Shown here: piece after piece, positions 12,019 to 22,824 of the stretch
How positions within the stretch are numbered: the first letter of the stretch is position 1
Layout of the letters: the number at the start of each line of letters is the position of its first letter
Assembly (NCBI GenBank): GCA_016808115.1
Contig: JAEQBH010000651.1
Coordinates: forward strand, 620,001 to 684,000
DNA: 64,000 bases
Reading direction: 5' to 3'
Origin: Tetrastigma voinierianum
Lineage: Eukaryota; Streptophyta; Magnoliopsida; Vitales; Vitaceae
Program-made: the position numbers and the translations under genes
The notes under the pieces: generated by a model
Seen by the model: only the letters and a program-made list of their open reading frames with translations
What the model was told of the DNA's origin: nothing
The model's database searches: none

Positions 12019-13448
12019 AAACGATCATGGAAACAGGCAATCTGGTTTCAAGACGAATCTGAATCAAAGTACTGTGGAAATGGAGAATTTTCAGATTATA
12101 TTTTTCTTTTCTTTTCTTTTTATTTTTCTTTCTTCATATATTAGATTTGTATGACCTTAATTGTTTTAATTGATCCGAAACAAGAAATTGTTCGTGTGGT
12201 TTCGTTGAAATTAAATGCTTAAATTCATTTTACGACATCGCTTTGAATTCAATGAACCCGCATAAAGTCGGGAAATCATTTCTTCATTTGATTTCAGCTA
12301 TGTTGAATTTTCCCCGATCAAGATATTTCGTTGTATACCAGAATCCGGCCAAGAACATAACTTATGCTAGGAAAATATGATGTTAGTTATGGTCTTTCTC
12401 GCACAATGAGAAGAATATTTCGAGTCGAATGTTGAATTTATTTGAACGGTGTTGTTTCAAATTAATTGTTCTAATTTTAGTAGCTTATACCCATGAAATG
12501 ACTCATTGTCCGGTCTACTTCAAGAGGCCCTCTGAGTGACACAGAGATGAAGATTCCTAAGTGCATAGACCATTTACTTGGGGGTATGCTAGACTAATAT
12601 TGAAGAACTAATGAGCTCTGAAAGGTTACTTAGATAAATCCTCAATTTGCTCATGGTTTGAGAATGAGTTAAGTGATATATCAATTTAATCAATTAAGAT
12701 CTCTCCTTGGTCTGAAAGAATGATCTTGATCTCGTGTTAGCATGAGATCTAATCAAGGAAAGAGAAAACTCTTTCAGAACTTAAGGATGAGACATCATTC
12801 ATTTTGTAGAAATCTAGCAACTACCCTGTCTTGGGAAGCAAGAAATTTGCAGTCATAAGAAATGGGTATGAAGTATTGGAAAAGAAAAATATCCCGATCT
12901 TATAGAGAAATTCTAATTACAAGTAATTGATTAGAATCATTATTCAGAAATGAACATGAACTCTCGCCGTTGAAAAGTATGGCAGAGGATCTAATCCAAA
13001 CCATACTCACTCGCTTCTCTTGACAAATTAAGATTCCAACTCAAGGGAAAAAGAATGAGATTATGGTGCAGAATTGATAATTTGGCCAAAGAGGAAATCC
13101 AAAGGTCTACTTCCTAAGTAATAATTTGGTTCAAATTACTTTATTTAGATTTAAAATTCTTCCCTTTATTTTAGAAATGTAGATTCATATTAAAATTCTT
13201 ATTAGGTTAGTAAATTTTCTCTAAACTGGATGTTCAAATAGTGTAGAATTTGAGTAGTTGGGGTAGTTGAAGTTTAAATTCTTTTCAATCTCTGTGGGAA
13301 CGATATCTGGACTTATAAGTCCACTTTATTACTTGTACGACCTATGCACTTGAAGTTTTTAAGACCAAAGTAAATCTTTAATTGAGTTTAGTGACAAAAT
13401 TTATTCTTCTTATGAGCATACAAGTTATATTTGGTTTTAACAAGTTTT

Positions 13449-13466
13449 TGGCCTCGTTGTCAGGGA
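13449..13466 (+). other. Primer binding site of Athila A1
   Basis: TGGCCTCGTTGTCAGGGA matches the Athila-type PBS TGGCGCCGTTGCCGGGGA (Asp-tRNA) with a few changes. A second, weaker version with the same lead-in (CAAGTTTTTTACGCGGTCGCCGTGA) occurs about 80 bases on, at 13525-13550. Confidence 0.75.
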
Positions 13467-13569
13467 TTAGATAATACTCCTTAGGTAATAGTGGCAGAAA
13501 TTTGGTAATACACAATTTTGGTCAACAAGTTTTTTACGCGGTCGCCGTGATTCATATCTCAATAGCATG

Positions 13570-14410
13570 CAAATTCGGTGTTACAACAAAATGCACCTGT
13601 TATAACAAACACTGAATGGAATACAATCAGTCACAGAACGAAAGATCCGACAGATCTCAGATTATTTTCCTTCATTTTCTTCTTCTCAGAGAACGATCAA
13701 TACAGAATCATTTCGTTAATTGATCCAAGGAATTGAGTTCAAGTCGGTTTAACAATCACGAAAGTCATCTGGTTCGGTTTAATCTTCGAATGAATTATTA
13801 AAATCAAATTGTTCACGATTATAATTATGTTGAACTTCTTTACGTTTTCTCATAACAACTGATCCACTTTCAGTTATAATTTCCTCCGGAAGATCCACAA
13901 ATACGCATTTTTTCTCATATCGAATACGCCTCGCGCCGGTAACTGAACGAGTCGAATGCGACGCCTTCACAGCAACGTTTCGTTGAATAACCACATAAAC
14001 ATTGTTTTGCCGATTCGAGTCTTCCGGCGGCTACAGATGAGACCTTTCAGAGTTAAACATTATCGGGCAAGATTTATTATCAGCATCCAGTTCGAAGATC
14101 GGTTCGATAACCCATCATCGTCACAGTTGATAACATCATGATCGGTCAACTGAATCAAGAGAATCTCGTTCATCGATGAACGATCCAGATCCGCGGTACG
14201 ATCCAATCGGTTGAAACGAGAACTGGTTCGGCGATCCAGCGAAATACTTCATAACGCCAGGCAAAGTTGAGCAACTTTGCAAAACATCAATTTTATTTAA
14301 CCTGATTATCGTATTAATAACCACATCATCGACCGCGTTTTGTAATCTTGCTTCAAAAGCCATGTCCCCAAACGTTTCAGTTAGTCTATCCGAAAAACCA
14401 TCAACTGCAG
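13570..14410 (-). other. Unassigned stretch with minus-strand coding-like pieces
   Basis: It follows the A1 primer site and ends at the second Athila element. No family was recognised. The minus strand has two fairly open pieces: 13779-13994 (71 aa, with CVFVDLPEEIITESGSVVM) and the part of the 149-aa ORF that lies outside the LTR (about 14136-14420, with GVMKYFAGSPNQFSFQPIGS). A peptide-like reading can be followed between them across frames. It could be an opposite-strand extra ORF of Athila A1, or a fragment of an unrelated insertion. The plus strand shows no gag-like sequence here. Confidence 0.3.
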
Positions 14411-15470
14411 TTAAATCAACATAACAAAGATGCTGCAAAATGGAAGAAGAAGGAGTGTGGTTGGCAAATTTTCGCAACCCGCAAAATTTCGCTGTGTTGC
14501 GACTTTCGCAACACTCCGCGCAAATTGGTTCACTCACGCCACCCATTTGACCGATTATTGTATTTTTTTCTTGAATTGCCCTCATGTAATAGTGGGTAGT
14601 TCACACATTTTTGTAATTTCGCTTGTCCTGGGCAGTATATAAGCCCCAGACAAGACTTTGTAAAGACGTGGATCATTAATATATTTCCTAGGCGGGAATT
14701 TTCCCTTTTCTCCCAGTTTATCTCATTTTCTCTCACTTTCTGGGTTGCCAAACACCTCTGAGGATGGGTGGTTAAACTCCCTTCATCCTTGAAGAGGAAG
14801 GTTACTGGAGGAGGGTTCCGAGGGTTCCGAGGGTTTCACGCTTCAATGCGTAATTATCGTCATTTTGTGTTTCTAACCCTAGGTTCAAATCCCTTTAGAT
14901 GCATCTCAATGACCGTACTTAGCAATATTTTAGATCTAATGGATGCCATTGCTAGATCCATCGAGATTCATTAGTCGCTTACTTATTAGTCACCGGTGAA
15001 GACGGGCTGGTGAGATAGGTTTCACCTAGCCGAGGCCATTAATGTTCAATAAATGCCATCTTTCAAAAGGAAATTTATTACGGGTCCAGCTTTTATAGCC
15101 ATATGAAGATCCGGTTCGAGAGATGACTATAGGTCACCTTTCCCAAATCAAGGAAATGGACCCGCAAACCCCTCAGTTATCTTAGGAACCCAAATCCATA
15201 ACCTGATGCTTCAAGGAGTTTCCCTTTATATTTTACTTCTCACTTATTTTCGCTTCCACCACTAAAATCCAATGTTTTTGCAAAACTCCCAAATCCAAAT
15301 CAAGTTTACCATTTTGCACTAACTATTAATCACCTACATGAAGAAAACCCATCCCCGTGTTCGAATTCTAGAGCCACTATGTCAGCAAGAGCTTCGCACA
15401 AAGTAGCATTTAGGAAATAGGTTTATAAATTTTGTTGATTCCCACCACCTCCGTGGCAATACTCGAATCA
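14410..15470 (+). repeat. 5' LTR of Athila A2 (left end incomplete)
   Basis: It aligns with 28000-29111; shared blocks include GACAAGACTTTGTAAAG, GTGGATCATTAATATAT and CCTTCATCCTTGAAGAGGAAGGTTACTGGAGGAGGG (14787-14815 and 28418-28450). The 3' LTR starts with a further 220-330 bp that has no match left of 14410, so this copy seems truncated at its start. It ends CGAATCA at 15470. Short ORFs here (14530-14751, 14768-14974) are not preserved in the other copy. Confidence 0.85.
14635..14643 (+). promoter_or_regulatory. TATA box of Athila A2 5' LTR
   Basis: GTATATAAG sits upstream of CCCCAGACAAGACTTTG. The equivalent place in the 3' LTR (28288-28296) has GATATAAG. Confidence 0.6.
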
Positions 15471-15472
15471 AA

Positions 15473-15490
15473 TAGGTCGCTGTTTGGGGA
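15473..15490 (+). other. Primer binding site of Athila A2
   Basis: TAGGTCGCTGTTTGGGGA, directly after the LTR end, is a decayed form of TGGCGCCGTTGCCGGGGA. The following TGGTGCCTTAGTGCATTTG is usual for Athila leaders. Confidence 0.6.
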
Positions 15491-15519
15491 TGGTGCCTTA
15501 GTGCATTTGATGATTCACA

Positions 15520-15541
15520 ACTTGTGATCTTCATCACAAGT
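15520..15541 (+). other. Perfect stem-loop in the retroelement leader
   Basis: ACTTGTGAT, loop CTTC, ATCACAAGT: a 9-bp perfect stem with a 4-base loop, 30 bases after the primer site. Position and form suit a packaging or dimerisation hairpin, which is an inference only. Confidence 0.5.
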
Positions 15542-15897
15542 ATTGGTGAACTTTATTCTTTCAATTTTCTTAGCGCTTTATTGTCAGTTAATTCAATTCT
15601 TACCATTCATATATGAATTTTTTAGCTAACAAGAATCTTTTTTGCAATTTGTTTTTGCTTCTTGTTGTGTTATGTTTTGTTCATACTGAGTTTATGTACC
15701 AAAGGATAGGAACACAACAGTGTGTTAGAAAGAATCGCTGCTCATAGAACAAGGTCGAAGTGGAGCTGAATAGTGATCGATGGAGCCTCTTCACCGAGGA
15801 ACAACATAGCCAATGGGGATACGTAGAACCTAATACATATAGGTCCATGGGATCACATCCCCAAGAGTGAGTGCACTCATGCATCAGGACTTAATTA

Positions 15898-16107
15898 AGG
15901 ACACGATTGTCGACCCTACATTCGCTCTCTACCCCCATCTTCCATGGTATGGAGAGTGAGAACCCATATACACATATCCGAGACTTTGAGGTGCATTGTG
16001 ACTCCCACTAAGGACACAATTGTTAGACCCTACATTTTGCCCCTACTCCCCATCTTCCATGGTATGGAGAGTGAGAACCCATATACACATATCCGAGACT
16101 TTGAGGA
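15898..16107 (+). repeat. Tandem duplication at the start of gag
   Basis: Two adjacent copies, 15898-16011 and 16012-16107, share CTTCCATGGTATGGAGAGTG and the following ACCCATATACACATATCCGAGACTTTGAGG. The first copy breaks off after TTTGAGG, while the second continues into the gag reading frame. The duplication places two copies of the same gag peptide (VWRVRTHIHISET and its counterpart) in front of the gene. Confidence 0.85.
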
Positions 16108-17120
16108 AGTCTGCAATACCTTTAAGGAGGATGCTACCAATCTGGATTCGATGAGGCTGAAATTTTTTCCTCTGACTTTGAAGGATAACGCCAAGATTTG
16201 GCTTAACTCTCTGAGGCCGAGGACCATCCTGACCGACAGAGATGCAAATAATACTTAAAGAAATTCTTCTGTACATAGAACCAATATTGAAGACAAATTA
16301 AACCTTTTAGCCCATGAAAATGAAAAATTCTACTAATGTTAGAAAGGTATTTGAAACTATCACTATTTCTATCATTACCTATGGTTGGACACATGGTTGC
16401 TAGTAAACCATTTTTATGATGGAATATCCTCCGCATTAAGCATTTATCGAGACTCCTGGTGTGAGGGGACTTTGAACAAAAAAATCCGTAATGCCATGGA
16501 CTTCCTGAACTATGTGGCAAAGACATCTAAAGCTTGGGATGAACCCAACCCAAGAGAGGCAGAGAACGAGACCCGCAACCACCAAGGGGATACATGTACT
16601 ACCCCAAAAGACATGGAAACAGCAAAAGCGACCTTGAAGCAGAAGGTTGGAGGAGCAAGACATGAGAAATCAACATGAGGTAGCGAGTTGGAACACCACC
16701 GCCTAACCACACCGTGTTTACTTGCTACCATCAGCACATGAGAGCAACGCCAATCGTTTCAATGAGGATATGATGGTCATCGCTTACTGTCGCGGCCAAT
16801 ACAAGCCACCAACCAATGCCCCATACAACACATATAATCCTAATTGGAGAAACTATCCTGTCCTCTCTCGAAACCAGTTCAAGATATGTACCCTCGGGTG
16901 CACAAGACAGTATGGTTCCTCATTCAACTACTGTACCCACCACCATCCTCATCTCCAGCCTGGAGTGCTTATAATGAATTTGATCAAGGTAGTGGGTAGT
17001 TTTGTAAAGGAACAAAAAGTAGTGAATGCTCAAGCTAATCAGAGGATCGATATAGTAGAAAGCACACTGAACAAGAAGATTGAGAACATGCAATCAGATA
17101 TTGCCCAAAATTCATAACTC
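15944..17120 (+). pseudogene. Athila A2 gag (decayed)
   Basis: Structural protein of the virus-like particle. Fragment 15944-16258 encodes ENPYTHIRDFEEVCNTFKED followed by MRLKFFPLTLKDNAKIWLNSL, the conserved Athila gag core. Fragment 16385-16678 gives DTWLLVNHFYDGI and AMDFLNYVAKTSKAWDEPNP. Fragment 16722-17117 has YNTYNPNWRNYP and VSSFVKEQK-like text, and a C-terminal helical stretch with TLNKKIENMQSDIAQ. No intact zinc knuckle is evident. The pieces lie in different frames, and the plus-strand order matches the family. The minus ORFs over this region are shadows. Confidence 0.85.
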
Positions 17121-18530
17121 GCAGATTCACTTTAGTTGACTAACCAAAGAAGCAGTACAAGAAAAAGAAAATTCCCCTCCTGCATACGCTCCAATCCTAG
17201 GAGGCACTAATTGTGCTCTTCCAAAGGAACCACCTCAGATGATGAAGTCAAAGCAAATATACTCGAGGAGTGGTAAGGGAGATCGAGCAACAAATTCCCA
17301 AACCAAATAAGAAGACGCCGTAAGAGAAAAGAAACCGAGCTCGAGAAAATTGAGATCAAAGATGATGCAAAGGAAAAAGAGTTCACCCCCACCTTTCCTC
17401 ATGCACTAAAGGCAAGAAAAAAGGCTATCAACCAAAGCTGAAATTTAGAAGTGTCGAGGCAGGAAGGTCAACATCCCTTTGTTAGGACATGATTAAACAA
17501 GTTACTACATATGCCAAATTCCTTAAAGGACTCACGCTGAAAAGAGACAATGTCGATAAGAAGGCCTTCCTGACAGAACAAGTAAGTGCCATTATTCAAG
17601 TAAGACCAGCTAAATACAAGACCCAGGTCGGTCTCACCATCTCTAAGTGGAACATCTGAGGAACTTCAGGTAGAAGACACCACCGGACTTAGGCCGTTGT
17701 TAACTTGCCGCCTTATTCAAGGTAATAAGCAAATGGTTTCGGGGTGAATCAGCTTGACCACCATCACACTGTCTCCTAGTAGACAGATTCATAAAAATCC
17801 TAAGGGCATCAGGTGGAGGATGTTTTGATACAGTGGACAAATTCCTATTATCCCAGATTTTGTTGTGCTTGACATGTAACCGGTTGCAGTGGGAGCTAAC
17901 TACTGCCTATCATCCTGGGAAGACCATTCTTGGCCACCTCTAATGCGATCATCAACTGCCGAAATGGAGTTATGCAACTTACATTCGGAAATATGACTTT
18001 TGAGCTCAACATTTTCCATTTGAGCAAAAAGCATATGCATGCAGAGGAATAGGGTCCAGAAGAGTTCTGCTTGATTGACACCATTCTGGAGGAGCAAGCT
18101 GAGTGCCAGCTAGCCATAGGATGTGTCGATTGAGGAACCGGACAGACATGAAGAATCAAACAGGAAACCCAAGAACTTTGTGTTGTACATGGGCCATGGA
18201 GAAAAAGGAAGAAATTCTCATTCAAGAACTAAGAAACAAACATTATTTTAAGCCGGACTCTGCCTCTGCTCCATGGAATTGAAATATACCTATTTAGAAG
18301 AGAAGGACCAATGCCCAGTTATAATATCTTCATTGCTTAATGCTTCATAGGAAAACAGTCTATTAGAAGACCTCAGGAAGAACAAGCAAGCTATTGGGTG
18401 GAAAATCTCTGATTTAAAGGGGATCAGCCCCTTGGCTTGCACCCATCACATCTACTTAGAAGAAGAAGCCAAAACAGTATGACAACCGTAGAGGAGATTG
18501 AATCCTCATATGCAAGAAGTGGTTCGTGCA
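17121..18530 (+). pseudogene. Athila A2 protease region (decayed)
   Basis: Between gag and RT. Translated pieces include FLKGLTLKRDNVDKKAFLTE at about 17515-17580, then PIILGRPFLATSNAIINCRN and GVMQLTFGNMTFELNIFHLS at about 17905-18020. The GRPFLAT motif is the C-terminal part of the aspartic protease found in Athila and related elements. The DxG active-site segment is not clear. The part 18025-18240 still reads like the Athila linker (IDTILEEQAECQLA). The ORFs drawn on the opposite strand at 17896-18225 are antisense shadows of this gene. Confidence 0.8.
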
Positions 18531-19735
18531 AAAGTTCTCAAGTTGCTATAAGCCAACATCATTTACCCCATATCTGATAGCACCTGGGTGAGTCCAACTC
18601 AAGTTGTGCCAAAAAAAAATCTGGGGTGACCACTATGCGCAATGAAAAAGAAGAAGAGGTGCCCACCCGCCTTACCACAGGTTGGAGGGTATGTATTGAT
18701 TATAGGAGGATGAATGAAGTTACGAGAAAAGATAACTTCCCATTACCTTTACGGATCGCCCGAGAGAATGTCCTGCATCCCCATGCCGCTTTCTAGATGG
18801 CTATTCAGTTACTTTCGATAGAGATCTCAACAAGACCATGAGAAGACTACCTTCCCCTCACATGTCCATTCAGACTTATGCTTATTAAGAATGCCCTTCG
18901 CCCATGTACGCCCCGCCACATTTCGTAGATGCATGCTCGGTGATTTTTAGTGACATGGTGGGAGTGCATTGGCGGAGGTCTACATGGATGACATCACGAT
19001 ATATGGGGTTAGTTTTTGAAGAATGTCGTCAACTCAACTCAGTTTTACACAAAGTATTGAGAAGAATTTGTGTCAACTAGAAAATTCCATTTTATGGTCA
19101 ACCAAGGGATTGTGTTGGGACATATCATATCCAATAGGGGAATTGAGGTTGACAAGGCAAAAATTGAGCTAATTTCTAAACTTTCTTCCCCCATAAATGT
19201 AAAAATTGTGAGACACCTCGACATGCAGTTTTTACCGGTTCATCAAAGACTTTTTCGAAGATCGTGAAAGCCTCTTTACAAGCCGCTAGAAAAGGATGCC
19301 GACTTGCATGGGATGAGACCGCTAAAGGAGCTGAGGAGCTCAAAACCTAATTGACCACCGCAACAACAAACAGGGCCCCAATCAAGCACCTTTGAAGTCA
19401 TGCGATGCAAGTGATCTCTACATCTGAGCATTCCTGCAAAACAAAGAGAAGAAGGGAAACCCATGGGTTTACTATACAAGCAACCAATGAAGCAAAGAAC
19501 CACACCACCACAGAAGAGTCGGGTCGGCGCGGTCGCTGATAATTTCGTATGTCAGAATTCTGGACATCATTATCTTCACAGATCATTCAACTTTGAAGTA
19601 CCTCCTCACCAAGCAATATGCCAAGGCTAGACTCATTAGATGGGTCCTTTTACTCTAAGAATTCAACCTACAGATCAAAGATAAAAAGGGAGTGGAGAAT
19701 GTTGTGGCAGATCATCTTTCCAGACTAACCATAGC
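18531..19735 (+). pseudogene. Athila A2 reverse transcriptase and RNase H (decayed)
   Basis: Recognisable pieces, in order: ISDSTWVSPTQVVPKK at about 18570-18620 (start of RT); DYRRMNE-like text near 18700; PFAHVRPATFRRCM near 18900; and EVYMDDITIY with YMDD at 18981-18992, so the catalytic aspartates are intact here. GHIISNRGIEVDKAKIELIS follows at about 19118-19180. RNase H traces include GVENVVADHLSRL at about 19690-19730, the end of the domain. Many stops and shifts lie in between. Confidence 0.85.
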
Positions 19736-21012
19736 ACACAACACTCATAGCCCTCCAATTAATGATGAGTTTCCTGAGGAGCCACTACTACTAGTGGAAA
19801 ATGCCCCATGGTATGCTCACATTGCCAATTTCTTAGCAACAGGAGAAATACCAGTTGATTGGAAGGCACGGGACAAGAAGTTCTTCTTTGCAAAGATTCA
19901 TTCCTACTATTGGGAAGAGCCATTCTTGTTCAAATATTGTGTTGATCAAATAATTAGAAGATGCGTGACTAAGGAAGAACAACAAGGAATACTCAGTCAC
20001 TGCCATGAGAGTGCATGTGGAGGTCATTTTGCTTCCTAGAAGACTCCAAGAGTGTTTAACTGGGTTCTATTGGCCTTCTCTCTTCAAGGATGCCCACAAC
20101 GTTTTCTGTGCATGCGATAAATGCCAAAGACTAGGGAAGATCTCTCGCCATCACATGATGCCTCTAAACCAAATGTTAGTAGTTGATTTATTCGATGTTT
20201 GGGGTATCGACTTTACGGGCCATTTTGGTTTCGCTTTGATATGGGAGAGATATTATGGGGTTGACTATATGTCAAAGTGGGTTGAAGCAGTTCCATGCAG
20301 AGCAGTAGACCATAAGGTGGTATTGAAATTCTTGAAGGAAAACATCTTTTCAAGATTTGAGGTCCCCAAGGCCATAATTAGTGGTGGAGGTTCACACTTT
20401 TGCAACAAACCTTTTGAGAACCTCCTAGCTAAATATGGTGTAAAGCACAAAGTGGCCAAATTTCTTTACCATTCTCGACTAAGGGTCAAGTCAGCACGCT
20501 AACAGATAAATCAAGACCATATTGATGAAAGTGGTGAACTCCAACAGGAAAGACTGGTATCTCGGGATCGGGCTGACTCCCAGGGCATACACGCTTCTTC
20601 AAGACCATTCTGCACGTCTCCTATCGGCTTAGTTTATGGCAAGGCATGCCACCTACCAGTAAAGATTGAATATAAGCCATGGTGGACAATAAAAAAGTTG
20701 AACCTATACTTAGGAAGAGCTGGCCTCAAGAGGTTCCTTAATATTAATAAGTTGGAAGAGCTGCGAAATGATGCCTACTTAAACTCAAAGATTGCAAAGG
20801 ATAGATTGAAGAAATGGCATGACCACCTAATAGCTCACAAAAATTTCAAGCAAGGAGACCAAGTGTTGCTTTATGACTCCAAGCTCCACCTCTTTTCGGG
20901 CAAGCTCAAGTCAAGATGGACCGGTCCATTCGTCATCCATCAAGTTTATCCAAATGGAGCAGTGGACCTGTCAAATTCCAAGGACAACAAGATATTCAAA
21001 GTCAATGGCTAG
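19736..21012 (+). pseudogene. Athila A2 integrase (decayed, catalytic Asp lost)
   Basis: The N-terminal zinc-binding part is split by a frame change near 20037: HCHESACGGHFAS, then FCACDKCQRLGKIS. The core has VWGIDFTGHFG (first catalytic Asp kept), VDYMSKWVEAVPCRAV, and AIISGGGSHFCNKPFE. The second catalytic position, normally SDGGSHF, is GGT (Gly) at 20383-20385. The third catalytic Glu is not found in frame. The C-terminal part 20698-21012 has YLNSKIAKDRLKKWHDHLI, KQGDQVLLYDSKLHLFSGKL and SRWTGPFVIHQVYP, the usual C-terminal domain of Athila integrase. It ends with a stop after KIFKVNG. Confidence 0.9.
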
Positions 21013-21586
21013 AGGGTCAAGCCTTATGCAGTACAGTTCACAGCAGACAAGGAGGAGTTCCCCCTCCTTGACCCTCCATAAGTTCAATAGGCTACCCTGA
21101 GTTGGCTTGGTCTCCACCGAGACTGAAATGCCACTCCATTTTGTTTAAATTTTATTTGTTTCCATGTTTCTAGTTGTAGCTTAGTTCTATTATTTGCGCT
21201 TTTTCACTTTCCCGGTGCTTAGATTCATGTGAATTTCCGTGTTCTATTTTGCGTGAGAAACATTAAAAAAAAATGGGAGTTGAAGTTCGTGATGAGAAAT
21301 TTTGCAGGCGAAATCACGCAACCCGCTAAATTTTCTCTCTCAGCAACCTACAAATTTTCATCCTCGCATCTCTTCTTCTCGCTCTTCATCTCCCAAGAAC
21401 TCGATTTCTACACTAGTTCTTAAGATTCATTTATGGACACTAATAAATTTGCCCTCTTTCTACCTTCCTTCAACCCCTCTATATAAACCCTTTTTCCTTT
21501 TCATTTCATTTTCATTACCTATTCCTGCAGGAGATTTCGAAGAAGAAAACCTCTCCGCCTCTACCCATTCCCTTCCCTAATCGGGC
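21013..21586 (+). promoter_or_regulatory. Leader between pol and the third ORF, with TATA box
   Basis: A noncoding stretch after integrase. CTATATAAAC at 21479-21488 is followed about 100 bases later by the ATG of the next ORF, so it could drive separate expression of that ORF. CAGGCGAAATCACGCAACCCGC near 21305 echoes the Athila LTR sequence at 14470. The small ORFs in it are not conserved genes. Confidence 0.4.
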
Positions 21587-22824
21587 ATGGCTAAGACCCG
21601 CTGAGGGCACAAAATTTCTAGCCACAGGCCCAGGTGTACCCCTTCCTCCCCTCTCCGTCGACGCCGCCCGTCCCACGGGGTCCCCCGCGCGCGCCCCACC
21701 TCCCGATGGCCCTTGTCGCCGATCCCTCCGTCGCCCTGCATCACGCCCTGGGCCGCTCGGCCGGCTACCTACCGTGGTCGCCCAAGGTGCCCCGCTCAAG
21801 ACAGGCTGACACTGTGCTGGACCTACTCCATCTCCACATCCATCGCCATCCGTGAGGGCCCCGCTCCAAAAGTGGCCGTGACTTCCGCCCAGGTGAGTCA
21901 TCCAAACACTCGCTCAAGAGCCTTAGTCCCCACTTGTTCAAAATTTAACCGCTAACTTCCTACCTATCCCCGTTTCATTATTAGGAAGAACTATCTTCCA
22001 TTATGGCCCCATTACAAGGAATTCGGATTGCAGTGCTAAAGAGCTGCACAACGAGATCTTTTACAACATATATGATTTTACCGCCCTTCCCGAGCTTAGA
22101 GATTCCCTGCAGCGATACTCCTTGGAGCCTTTCATGACCCCACGCCGGTTTTTCTACCCCAGGGTGGTCATTGAGTTCCATCACACTATGACATCCAGGC
22201 GAGTCCCCCATCTTATTGTCATCCACTTCTCTATTGATGGCCGTGAGGGGACACTCCGGGCCTCAGACATTGCAGCTACATTCAATCTCCCAGTTGTCGT
22301 GGCTAACTCGGGCTGAGTATGGGATCAAGGGGTCCCACCCCTCGCCGGGAGATGGTTCACCTTAGCCAAGGACACTAAGCAAATAGGATCTATCCTATTC
22401 GGGAGGCAGCTCTTCTCCTTAGTATGCTTTATCGACCACGCACTACTGGGTCCTCCAATTTATTCCCGCTTCAAAGATTTGCAGGCTGTAGAGGGAGATG
22501 AGCCATCTCGAGGCTCTCTATCATCTCGAGGGCTCTAGTTCAGCCTGCTCGAGCTCATTATGACCTCCTCGCTCCACTTCGAGGACAAGGTCCACTAGAA
22601 CCCTGATTCTGCCGAGTCCACACCTCTCGCTCCCCGAGGCTACTATGTCGTGCTCAAGCATCTTCGTTTTCTCGTTGAGCCCGACTAGAGAGCAGCTTGA
22701 GATCGGGCGAGGCCATTTTCACCGCTTGACAAGTGGCGTGATATTGCCTCAGGCTCACTGTCACCCCACCTCAGACCTAGCCGCAGGATGAGCCACAGAC
22801 GGTAATCATCCCGCTGCAGGATCG
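21587..22824 (+). pseudogene. Athila third ORF, N-terminal part (decayed)
   Basis: The ORF occupies the env position after integrase; its function is unknown. It begins MAKTR at 21587 and is broken by a stop at the sixth codon. A proline/arginine-rich start follows (21600-21900). Next is a conserved block in another frame: LRDSLQRYSLEPFMTPRRFF, then PRVVIEFHHTMTSRR, HLIVIHFSIDGREGTLRASD and IAATFNLPVV (about 22085-22310), then FGRQLFSLVCFIDHALLG near 22400. This block is widespread in plant Athila-like elements, where it is often labelled a plant transposon protein. I see no signal peptide or membrane segment, so it is not env-like in sequence. Confidence 0.75.

Larger units (their letters stand above)
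10920..13442 (+). repeat. 5' LTR of Athila-type element A1
   Basis: The right end is well defined. It has the Athila-style passage CTCTGTGGGAACGATATCTG and TTATTACTTGTACGACC, then TTTTAACA before a spacer and the PBS TGGCCTCGTTGTCAGGGA. The left end is unclear because it abuts the preceding LTR at 10919. A TATA box lies at 12009, preceded by a long palindrome array. A second fragment of this LTR (12762-12925) occurs at 29112-29265. Small ORFs at 11449-11868 and 11530-11751 fall in the palindrome array and are chance ORFs. Confidence 0.8.

Noticed and set aside
14136..14585. A single 149-aa minus-strand gene
   Set aside because: Its first third lies in the Athila LTR read backwards; only the remaining part could be a real coding trace, so it was described as part of an unassigned stretch.
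21515..21901. Minus-strand ORF of 128 aa rich in Gly/Arg
   Set aside because: It is antisense to the GC-rich start of the Athila third ORF, whose plus-strand reading matches the family.
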